Source of the DNA: Gammaproteobacteria bacterium
GTDB lineage: Bacteria > Pseudomonadota > Gammaproteobacteria > GCA-001735895
NCBI GenBank assembly: GCA_003645435.1
Contig: QNFD01000232.1
Span: 1 to 5,052 of the forward strand
Direction: 5' to 3'
Length of the DNA: 5,052 nucleotides
Part shown: positions 1 through 4,363 of the stretch, piece after piece
How positions within the stretch are numbered: position 1 is the stretch's first letter
Layout: each line of letters begins with the position of its first letter
The notes under the pieces: model-generated
Seen by the model: only the letters and a program-made list of their open reading frames with translations
The model's database searches: none
What the model was told of the DNA's origin: nothing
Program-made: the position numbers and the translations under genes

Positions 1-167
1 AACATATTATGCAACCACACTTGCCGCTTATTTTCCGGCTTATACCACTGTGCTAATGAAGCAGGAGGGGTTTTTATTAGAGCTACTCGATCCTTATGGA
101 TAAAAACAATAGCACCTACTATCCCGATGAGCAGGCATTGAACAAGAATAAAGTAAAGCCATCGCAT
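1..167 (-). CDS. N-terminal part of a small membrane-anchored protein (partial at left edge)
   Basis: I do not recognise the family. Reading the minus strand from the ATG at 167-165 gives 55 open codons that run off the left edge. Residues 1-23 are MRWLYFILV followed by a hydrophobic stretch ending in AIVFI, then HKDR: a clear single membrane segment or uncleaved signal anchor. After it comes a polar region containing SLAQWYKPENKRQVWLH, which does not look random. The start is supported by an AGAAAGG ribosome-binding site six bases upstream (174-180), with a second AAAGGAG further back (179-185). With Arg at position 2 and positive charges just after the segment, the orientation in the membrane is uncertain. 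It is probably a conserved inner-membrane or periplasm-facing protein of unknown function; only the first part can be seen. Confidence 0.7.
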   Translation of the reverse strand, partial: MRWLYFILVQCLLIGIVGAIVFIHKDRVALIKTPPASLAQWYKPENKRQVWLHNM

Positions 168-214
168 GGACTGCCTTTCTCCTTTGCTAAGGTGTGTATT
201 AATTTGGTGTGAGA

Positions 215-220
215 AGTATA
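215..220 (-). promoter_or_regulatory. possible -10 box for the left-edge gene
   Basis: The minus strand reads TATACT here, about 48 bases upstream of the ATG at 167, a plausible distance for a promoter with a short leader. No good -35 hexamer lies 16-18 bases further upstream, so this is only a weak candidate. Confidence 0.2.
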
Positions 221-237
221 CATGAGTGACTACACAA

Positions 238-406
238 TCAGTCATTGCCTGTTAGCAGTATCGGAAAGGTAAAGGCAGCTTTGGCCTCAGGGTTTGTTGC
301 TGATTTCGTTGCTGAACTGGCAGCCGGTTTAGTCATTGATTCTTTTTTTTGCCAACTTCTTATCTGTTGATTTTTTATCTGCCAGGTTAAAAGTCGCCTT
401 CGGCAC
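238..406 (-). pseudogene. lysine/alanine-rich reading frame split at an A8 tract
   Basis: Two short minus-strand frames abut here. The first could start at GTG 406-404, overlapping the end of the DUF302 gene out of frame, and gives 25 residues including NLADKKSTDKKLAKK before a stop at 329-331. The second is open through the same region, contains an ATG at 336-334, and gives TKPAASSATKSATNPEAKAA and a stop at 238-240. They would join into one Lys/Ala/Ser/Thr-rich stretch if the run of eight A (plus-strand T at 343-350) gained or lost a base. Such composition is typical of disordered tails of DNA- or granule-associated proteins. It may be a small broken gene, a lost tail of the upstream gene, or chance in low-complexity DNA. 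No convincing ribosome-binding site is visible. Confidence 0.22.
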
Positions 407-977
407 CTCGATTCATAATTTCTAATATAATTTTCTTAACACCCATCGCTTCTTCTTTTAATGCTGCCGGTAAGGGCTTACCACCATAGATCATGGCATC
501 CATATTCAATGAGTATAACCACAATTTGCCCTGTTTATCTTCAACCAGACTAATACGGCACGGCAGGTAGGCTGAAAAGGAATCACTGTAATCCAGCATC
601 TGCGCAGCAGTGAGCGCATTACAGAACATATATATTTTGAAGAAACGTGATTTTTCGCCGCTCATGGCTTCGACTTCTGACGAAAGCGGCAGCTCACCCA
701 CATTTTTAATGTTAAGTTCATTTGCTACCGATTTCAGTGTTTCATCGACGTCCTCCACTGACAGCCCGTCTTCTACCGGTATTTTCCAAACCGTGGCTTC
801 CGCAGCATTGCCCGTGTCTAACAGGATGGTAAACATATCACTATAAACACCCCAGGCTTTTTCATCAAACTCATCAAAAGCCTGCATCATTGGTGCCACT
901 TTCACTGCTGCATAAATAGCAATAACAACAGCAATAAAACCAACTAAAGCAAACAAATTACGCAATGCGTTAAACAT
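387..977 (-). CDS. membrane-anchored DUF302-family protein
   Basis: The protein is 196 residues. Residues 7-27 form a single hydrophobic segment near the N-terminus, so the rest is probably tethered to the inner membrane and exposed to the periplasm. The second half matches the DUF302 fold. The recognisable core is around residues 137-166, with YLPCRISLVEDKQGKLW followed by LYSLNMD and MIYGG, and the protein ends in IMNRGAEGDF, which I recall as a usual ending for this group. Two cysteines are present, C119 and C140; the second lies in the conserved PCR context. The start at 977 has an AGAGGG ribosome-binding site seven bases upstream (985-990). DUF302 proteins have no settled biochemical role; the fold is often discussed with small-ligand or heme-related binding, which the sequence here does not prove. 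The gene follows closely after a decayed reading frame ending at 1006, suggesting it was once the second gene of an operon. Confidence 0.85.
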   Translation of the reverse strand: MFNALRNLFALVGFIAVVIAIYAAVKVAPMMQAFDEFDEKAWGVYSDMFTILLDTGNAAEATVWKIPVEDGLSVEDVDETLKSVANELNIKNVGELPLSSEVEAMSGEKSRFFKIYMFCNALTAAQMLDYSDSFSAYLPCRISLVEDKQGKLWLYSLNMDAMIYGGKPLPAALKEEAMGVKKIILEIMNRGAEGDF

Positions 978-984
978 ATTTAAA

Positions 985-990
985 CCCTCT
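985..990 (-). promoter_or_regulatory. ribosome-binding site of the DUF302 gene
   Basis: AGAGGG on the minus strand, seven bases before the ATG at 977. It decides against the ATG at 1003-1001, which opens only a seven-codon frame closed by TAA just before the true start. Confidence 0.6.
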
Positions 991-1005
991 GAGAATTTTT
1001 CATAA

Positions 1006-1105
1006 TTACGATTCTACCGATTCGATTAACTCTTGCAAATCACTAGCCCTGTTCTTATCCAGTTGTTGTTCAAGTTTTGTTGATATAAATATACCTGTTA
1101 AACCT
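1006..1105 (-). pseudogene. C-terminal remnant of an unidentified gene, cut by a repeat
   Basis: The minus strand reads PGLTGIFISTKLEQQLD then KNRASDLQELIESVES and a TAA stop at 1006-1008. The charged, helix-like pattern looks like a real protein C-terminus. The frame has no plausible start codon, and going upstream it runs directly into the GGGTCAG repeat at 1106, inside which it meets a stop. I therefore read it as the tail of a gene whose upstream part was removed or separated when the repeat arrived. It ends 28 bases before the DUF302 start, a spacing typical of operon partners. The family is not recognised. Confidence 0.35.
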
Positions 1106-1155
1106 GGGTCAGGTCTCAGTATTCTCTAATATTAACGTTAATTGTGCTCTGACCC
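1106..1155. repeat. GGGTCAG / CTGACCC inverted-repeat element (REP-like), interrupted
   Basis: GGGTCAG at 1106-1112 is the inverted complement of CTGACCC at 1149-1155. Between them lies a perfect 12-bp palindrome, ATTAACGTTAAT (1131-1142). If the adjacent MITE-like insertion is removed, the right end continues as CTGACCCCGG from 1328-1337, extending the inverted match by a further two bases with one mismatch. GGGTCAG-type palindromes with this outline are common dispersed repeats in proteobacterial genomes and are often associated with REP-associated tyrosine transposases. That association is recalled, not shown here, since no transposase gene is in the window. Confidence 0.6.
1145..1155. repeat. 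left copy of an 11-bp direct repeat (target duplication)
   Basis: TGCTCTGACCC directly abuts the left terminal inverted repeat at 1156. The identical sequence abuts the right terminal repeat at 1324-1334, as expected for a target-site duplication. Confidence 0.75.
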
Positions 1156-1323
1156 GAATGGCACTTACTTAAGCGGAATATCGTCGTCCCGGCCTCCGAG
1201 CCGGGATCCAGGGTCGCTGAAAGCAACCAATTTACTGGATCCCGGCGGTCCGACGCTTCGGTCAAGCCCGGGATGACGATGCTGTTGGTTTATAGTGATT
1301 TTACCCTTAAGTAAGTGCCATTC
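1156..1323. mobile_element. 168-bp MITE-like non-autonomous element
   Basis: The ends are perfect 18-bp inverted repeats: GAATGGCACTTACTTAAG at 1156-1173 and its exact complement at 1306-1323. Identical 11-bp direct repeats (1145-1155 and 1324-1334) lie immediately outside. Nothing inside codes for a protein; the middle is a large imperfect hairpin. This is the classic outline of a miniature element mobilised in trans by a transposase encoded elsewhere. An 11-bp duplication fits some IS4-family groups (10-13 bp is usual there), but I do not recognise the ends as belonging to a named IS. It inserted into the right end of the older GGGTCAG repeat. Confidence 0.75.
1181..1279. repeat. internal double-hairpin repeat inside the MITE-like element
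   Basis: The left unit (1181-1211) begins TCGTCGTCCCGG and ends GGATCCAG; the right unit (1235-1279) begins CTGGATCCCGG and ends GGGATGACGA, so the two are imperfect inverted copies. Each can also fold alone: TCCCGGC/GCCGGGA in the left unit, ATCCCGG/CCGGGAT in the right. The right unit carries about 14 extra bases between its stem arms. Related CGTCATCCCGG...GGGATCCAG units are widespread dispersed repeats in proteobacteria. Confidence 0.65.
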
Positions 1324-1334
1324 TGCTCTGACCC
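1324..1334. repeat. right copy of the 11-bp direct repeat
   Basis: TGCTCTGACCC, identical to 1145-1155, directly follows the right terminal inverted repeat. It also restores the interrupted right end of the GGGTCAG repeat. Confidence 0.75.
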
Positions 1335-1380
1335 CGGTGTTCATTTAGTCCCAAGGCAGTAAACAAAAGCCTTACCTAAT

Positions 1381-1755
1381 TCACCCGAACCGCTTATCGA
1401 GGTACTGGATAATATTACTCGACCCATACATCCATTCCTTCGAGCCATCCTCTTTTACGAGGCGCAAGCAGGGTACCTGATATTTACCCCCTTCATTGAT
1501 CAGTTCCTGGTTCCAACGCGGATCGTTGCGCGCATCGCGTGTTTCTATATTTAAACCCAGGCGACGAACGGTGCGACGGGTTTTGACGCAAAACGGGCAT
1601 TGTTTGAAGTGGTAGATCTTCATGCTCGATGTTATTGCATCAAGCTCCTCCCGTTGCTCCGGGGGAAACAGCGGGATTTTTGGACGCGTGAGCCAGTCAA
1701 TAAAAATGACGATTTGGCCAAGCGGCCAGCGAATTAAACGAAATACAGTTTTCAT
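1381..1755 (-). CDS. membrane-associated glutaredoxin-like protein (GST N-terminal fold)
   Basis: This 124-residue protein has two parts. Residues 1-26 carry arginines and a hydrophobic stretch (WPLGQIVIFIDWL), suggesting a membrane-associated leader helix. Residues 45-124 form a thioredoxin-fold domain of glutaredoxin type: a strand MKIYHF, the active-site CPFC at C53-C56, the cis-proline segment QVPCLRL around P95, and a GSSNIIQYL segment at 111-119 that in glutaredoxins and GST N-domains contacts glutathione. An extra cysteine, C96, follows the cis-proline. Likely role: glutathione-linked thiol-disulphide exchange near the inner membrane; the substrate is unknown. The upstream ATG at 1755 is chosen over Met45 because the leader resembles the N-terminus I recall for this small family, and a GGAAG site lies nine bases before it (1765-1769). 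The gene is transcribed alone; its stop is about 45 bases from the repeat cluster. Confidence 0.85.
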   Translation of the reverse strand: MKTVFRLIRWPLGQIVIFIDWLTRPKIPLFPPEQREELDAITSSMKIYHFKQCPFCVKTRRTVRRLGLNIETRDARNDPRWNQELINEGGKYQVPCLRLVKEDGSKEWMYGSSNIIQYLDKRFG

Positions 1756-1794
1756 AAAAAGATTCTTCCAGCGCTTAAATGGCGCAATATTATT

Positions 1795-1807
1795 CAGGCC
1801 GTGCCTG
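1795..1807. repeat. small inverted repeat upstream of the glutaredoxin gene
   Basis: CAGGC and GCCTG separated by CGT form a perfect five-base stem between the glutaredoxin start and a candidate promoter. It could be a leader hairpin or an operator, or chance. Confidence 0.25.
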
Positions 1808-1814
1808 GCCGGGA

Positions 1815-1820
1815 ATTATA
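1815..1820 (-). promoter_or_regulatory. possible -10 box for the glutaredoxin gene
   Basis: The minus strand has an exact TATAAT 60 bases upstream of the ATG at 1755. The region 17 bases further upstream is not a good -35 match, so confidence is limited. Confidence 0.35.
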
Positions 1821-1854
1821 GTTGTTCGCAAAAATTATTTGGGTAAATGCTGGG

Positions 1855-1860
1855 TATAAT
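1855..1860 (+). promoter_or_regulatory. possible plus-strand -10 box, divergent from the glutaredoxin promoter
   Basis: An exact TATAAT on the plus strand, 35 bases from the opposing minus-strand TATAAT. It could drive transcription toward the Fic remnant and the ATP-grasp gene. The -35 region is AT-rich but not a consensus match. Confidence 0.3.
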
Positions 1861-1916
1861 GGTATGAATTTAAAGTTGAAATGAAATAGGCTGCATAAAC
1901 CAGGCAATAGCTATTA

Positions 1917-2063
1917 ATGCATCTTTACCAAACACCTGCGATATCGGGGAAGGAGGCTACTCAACTGTTGGATGTGACGCCCAGAGCGGCAAATGGCTTA
2001 ATTAGACAGTTTGTTGATTTAAGAATACCTGAGGAGGTGACGGAATTCCAACGCAATTGCTTC
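1917..2063 (+). pseudogene. decayed C-terminal winged-helix fragment of a Fic-family protein
   Basis: The frame reads HLYQTPAISGKEATQLLDV then TPRAANGLIRQFVDL and EEVTEFQRN. This is the C-terminal winged-helix segment that follows the catalytic Fic domain in many bacterial Fic proteins, typically ...GI-L-EEVTG-QRNR-F. The Fic domain itself, with its HPFxxGNGR motif, is absent: upstream there is an in-frame stop and no related sequence. Several conserved positions look mutated: P where L is usual (RIPEE), E for G (VTEFQ), and C for R (QRNC, a CGC to TGC change). After Phe49 the similarity ends and the frame runs into unrelated GC-rich DNA, with a stop at 2109-2111. Fic enzymes AMPylate proteins and are often in toxin-antitoxin modules. 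This piece cannot be active and is best read as debris of an acquired gene. Confidence 0.6.
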
Positions 2064-2064
2064 C

Positions 2065-2109
2065 AAAGCCCGATCCGGCCCGATGAGCTTTACAGGGTCG
2101 GGCGGCTTT
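2065..2109. repeat. imperfect hairpin between the Fic remnant and the ATP-grasp gene
   Basis: AAAGCC (2065-2070) pairs with GGCTTT (2104-2109), and GCCCGA (2078-2083) pairs with TCGGGC (2098-2103), leaving a seven-base bulge on the left arm. A second GCCCGA at 2068-2073 offers an alternative pairing. No T-run follows, so it is a poor rho-independent terminator. It marks where the AT-richer Fic remnant changes to GC-rich sequence. Confidence 0.35.
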
Positions 2110-2149
2110 GACATGATCCGTGCCATCAGTGGACAGTAGTGACACCAAC

Positions 2150-3088
2150 ATGCATCATCTCATCCTCGTTCATCAACCCAGCAAACAGGCCTATTCCGAC
2201 TATGAGTCGATTGCCGCCCGGATTTCGGAGCAGGTGGCAGACATCCGGGTCTTTATTGTCGACACGAAGAAACTGGACTGGGAGTTGCGCAAAGACGCGG
2301 CCGGCGCGCCAACACTGACTGTCTCCCCTATGCCGATGAAGAAATTCGCACCAGAGCGGGGGCGAATCCACCAGGGCTTTGATTTTCCAAAGAGCGAACA
2401 ATACGAGCGGCTGGCCGCACGCGGCGTACCGGTACCGAACTGGCAGCCGATTGAGACCGGCACTTCGCTCGATCCGAACGATTGGGGCGCCTATGTCGTG
2501 ATCAAACCCGACCTTTCGCGCAAAGGCGCCGAAATCAAGATCAAGCGAACCGGGCGCGTCCGCTACAAACCGCCGCAGGCCTATGATAGCGACCATCCCG
2601 CCCGCCATGCTGCATTATTGGCGCAGCGTTTCATTTATACCGGACGCTGGCCCAATAATTACCGTGTGGTGACATTGTATGGGCGTGCGCTGATGTCATG
2701 GCACTGTGAGGCGATGCACAACTATCGCCCGCTCGAATCCCGCTACGCTTTTCGTGGCGGGGCCGAAGGCGGCGGCATCACCATCGTCTCCAACAAGATG
2801 GGATCGCGTTACCGATTGTCGGCCGAGAACGATGTCATCGCCCTGGCGGAGCGGGCGCATTCCGCTTTTTCGGAACAACCCTTGCTCGGAACGGATATCG
2901 TAAGAGACGTGGAAACGGGTGAGCTATGCGTGCTCGAAACCAATCCGCGCGGAGATGCCTGGTTGATGTCATCCGATACCGGTAACAGCATTCAGGCCGA
3001 CAATCAGATCGATTTCAGCCATCAGTTTAATGCGCTCGACATTGCCGCCGACGTGCTGATCGACAGAACCCGCGCATTGGCGCAATAG
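2150..3088 (+). CDS. ATP-grasp-fold protein of unknown substrate
   Basis: With the ATG at 2150 as start the protein has 312 residues. A GTG at 2120 would add ten residues (PSVDSSDTN...) that look unstructured; I prefer the ATG because the first beta strand, HHLILVHQP, then begins the protein, but neither start has a good ribosome-binding site. ATP-grasp signs: VVIKP with a nucleotide-binding lysine at K119; the loop SRKGAEIKI at 123-131; LAQRFI at 158-163, where the adenine-contacting strand is expected; NNYRVVTL with R172; FRGGAEGGG at 201-209, resembling the family's FRxNxxxGG; GTDIVRD with D249; and LETNPRG with the metal ligands E263 and N265. ATP-grasp enzymes usually couple ATP to carboxylate-amine ligation through an acylphosphate. 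The N-terminal 100 residues show no family I can name, so the substrate is unknown. The codons are much GC-richer than in the neighbours, suggesting transfer. It stands alone on the plus strand. Confidence 0.75.
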   Translation: MHHLILVHQPSKQAYSDYESIAARISEQVADIRVFIVDTKKLDWELRKDAAGAPTLTVSPMPMKKFAPERGRIHQGFDFPKSEQYERLAARGVPVPNWQPIETGTSLDPNDWGAYVVIKPDLSRKGAEIKIKRTGRVRYKPPQAYDSDHPARHAALLAQRFIYTGRWPNNYRVVTLYGRALMSWHCEAMHNYRPLESRYAFRGGAEGGGITIVSNKMGSRYRLSAENDVIALAERAHSAFSEQPLLGTDIVRDVETGELCVLETNPRGDAWLMSSDTGNSIQADNQIDFSHQFNALDIAADVLIDRTRALAQ

Positions 3089-3106
3089 CGCGTCGCAGCC
3101 AGAATT

Positions 3107-3131
3107 AAAAAGCCCCGCAGATGAGGGGCTT
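3107..3131 (-). terminator. rho-independent terminator acting on minus-strand transcripts
   Basis: AAGCCCC (3110-3116) and GGGGCTT (3125-3131) form a perfect seven-base stem around GCAGATGA. Read on the minus strand the hairpin is followed by five T then AATT. On the plus strand the stem is followed by CCAGAG, so it should not work well for the ATP-grasp gene. It follows the GroEL-like tail at a normal distance. No complete minus-strand gene now ends here; the nearest, the RIO kinase, stops 300 bases upstream. Confidence 0.75.
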
Positions 3132-3152
3132 CCAGAGTTCGGTCCGGCGAAA

Positions 3153-3173
3153 CTACATCATGCCGCCAATACC
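3153..3173 (-). pseudogene. possible last codons of a groEL gene
   Basis: The minus strand reads Gly-Ile-Gly-Gly-Met-Met-TAG. GroEL proteins commonly end in Gly-Met repeats such as GGMGGMM, so this looks like that tail with one ATG to ATT change. It is followed 21 bases later by a strong terminator, as in real groE operons. Upstream the frame becomes unrelated (RLRFVS...), so only the last few codons would remain. The match is short; chance is a real alternative. Confidence 0.3.
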
Positions 3174-3430
3174 ACTAACAAAGCGAAGTCGTTTTGCTCG
3201 GGAATTCCTGGTTTCCCATAAACCCGGAGTGATCTGGACTGAAAATCCTTATGTCGGTGTCGAGCGCGGACCAGTTGATTCCCCCTGGGCAGCATCTCCA
3301 TTATTTTCAAACGGTTACCCTATGGTTGGCACGAGGACTGTCGGGATTCGTGTCTATGAGGTGGAATCGCTGGGAAAGCTGCGAGAGAATGAAGCGGTTA
3401 GTTTGACATCATGTGTTGTTAGCCGCGTAT
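3174..3430. other. unassigned segment without a convincing gene
   Basis: Two opposing frames run through this stretch. On the plus strand, an open frame continues from before 3160 to a stop at 3478-3480, including REFLVSHKPGVIWTENPYVG and RTVGIRVYEVESLGKLREN. On the minus strand, ATG 3301 opens 47 codons including QSRSLRVYGKPGIPEQNDF and ends at 3158, inside the GroEL-like tail. Neither has a ribosome-binding site, and the plus frame ends antisense to the RIO kinase. I recognise neither product. The segment could be a gene fragment, part of a dispersed element, or non-coding DNA. Confidence 0.4.
3394..3426. repeat. 33-bp imperfect inverted repeat just after the RIO kinase stop
   Basis: The outer arms GCGG (3394-3397) and CCGC (3423-3426) and the inner arms ACAT (3406-3409) and ATGT (3411-3414) are complementary around a single C at 3410. 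The blocks between them do not pair well. It lies four bases beyond the end of the kinase gene. Without a T-run it is not a standard terminator, but it could form a 3' stem on the kinase transcript. Confidence 0.3.
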
Positions 3431-4279
3431 TTATGAGGCCTCTGCTAATCGCGCCAGGCGTTGTTCTTCTTCGAGCATAGCCTGTTTTATTTCTTCGAGT
3501 ACTGCGTCGACGTCTGCGTCCACCTCGACAGTAGTGTATTCACCGCTCAGTTCAACTTCGGAATGCAGTTCACCCGCTTCGTATAATGCCCAGATTTCCT
3601 CAGCGTATCGAGTGTTCAGAATTTCAGGGGAAAATAGACCATAGTAGCTGGTGATTTTATTCACATCGCGAGCAAATAAGCGTTCGGCATGGTTGTTTGC
3701 AGCAGCGTTGACTACCTGCGGAAGATCAATAATAACGGGGCCATAGTCATCGACAAGTACGTTGAACTCCGACAGATCACCATGCACCAGGCCTTCACAC
3801 AACATGCGAACGACGTAGCGTATCATCAGTTGATGATCTTCTACAGCTTGCGTGCTCGTCATCGCAACATCGTTCAAACGAGGTGCTTCGAATCCCTGGT
3901 CATCGCAAATTAGCTCCATCAGCAAAACGCCGTCGAAGCAGCCATAGGGCTTTGGCACGCGTACACCAACCCGGGCGAGCCGATACAATGCATCAACTTC
4001 GGTATTTTGCCAGGCTTGTTCCTGTTCCCTGCGGCCGTAACGGGAGCTTTTTTCCATCGCCCGTGCGCGGCGACTGTTGCGTACCTTGCGACCTTCCTGA
4101 TATTGCGTCGCCTGCTTGAAACTCCGTTTATCTGCTTCTTTATAAACTTTCGCACAGCGAATTTCACTGCCACAGCGCACGATAAATACATCGGCTTCTT
4201 TACCACTCATTAATGGTCGGATGACTTCGTCAATCAGACCATCTTCAACCAGTGGTTTGAGTCGTTTGGGAATTTTCAA
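3431..4279 (-). CDS. RIO-family serine protein kinase
   Basis: This 282-residue protein has the complete RIO kinase catalytic set. The ATP-binding loop is SGKEADVF (25-32), the ATP-contacting lysine is K44 in CAKVYKEAD, and a basic flexible loop spans about residues 60-90 (KVRNSRRARA, SSRYGRREQEQAW). The hinge is MEL (121-123), the catalytic loop HGDLSEFN (166-173) with D168 and N173, and the metal aspartate D185 in IIDLPQ. The acidic C-terminus (about 240-282) is predicted helical. RIO kinases act in small-subunit ribosome maturation in eukaryotes and archaea, often as ATPases; the role of bacterial members is not established. The start is TTG at 4279, chosen because the next residues, KIPKRLKPL, match the family N-terminus and GAGG lies just upstream; the extension above it reaches a stop without a better start codon. 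It follows dbpA on the same strand after 84 bases. Confidence 0.92.
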   Translation of the reverse strand: MKIPKRLKPLVEDGLIDEVIRPLMSGKEADVFIVRCGSEIRCAKVYKEADKRSFKQATQYQEGRKVRNSRRARAMEKSSRYGRREQEQAWQNTEVDALYRLARVGVRVPKPYGCFDGVLLMELICDDQGFEAPRLNDVAMTSTQAVEDHQLMIRYVVRMLCEGLVHGDLSEFNVLVDDYGPVIIDLPQVVNAAANNHAERLFARDVNKITSYYGLFSPEILNTRYAEEIWALYEAGELHSEVELSGEYTTVEVDADVDAVLEEIKQAMLEEEQRLARLAEAS

Positions 4280-4363
4280 TGTGGCCTCAATTTCTGCAAC
4301 AGCCAGAGATGGTTATTGATGCTGTATGTTCTGTTACTTTCATACTGTATAGCCGGACCCTGT

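Noticed and set aside
610..846. 78-codon plus-strand frame inside the DUF302 gene
   Set aside because: Serine-rich antisense shadow of a well-supported gene.
1001..1003. Upstream ATG as start of the DUF302 gene or of a leader peptide
   Set aside because: It opens only seven codons, ended by TAA immediately before the true start; it contains the ribosome-binding site by coincidence.
1106..1335. CRISPR array
   Set aside because: The repeats are two inverted ends and one direct duplication, not regularly spaced direct repeats with spacers.
2126..2608. 160-codon minus-strand frame opposite the ATP-grasp gene
   Set aside because: It is a shadow frame produced by the GC-rich codons of the plus-strand gene, which alone shows family motifs.
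3394..3426. Integron attC-like site
   Set aside because: The ends do not fit the RYYYAAC / GTTRRRY core sites, and no integrase or cassette array is present.
3403..3436. TTGACA followed by TATTTA as a plus-strand promoter
   Set aside because: The spacing is 19 bases, and it would drive transcription only into the antisense of the RIO kinase.
3121..3480. 119-codon plus-strand open frame starting ATGAGGGGC
   Set aside because: Its first codons are the stem of the terminator, it has no ribosome-binding site, and its end is antisense to the RIO kinase. The central part is noted within the unassigned segment, but I do not call the frame a gene.
3919..4206. 95-codon minus-strand frame overlapping the RIO kinase in another frame
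   Set aside because: The kinase frame carries all catalytic motifs; this one is basic, low in recognisable structure and has no start signal.
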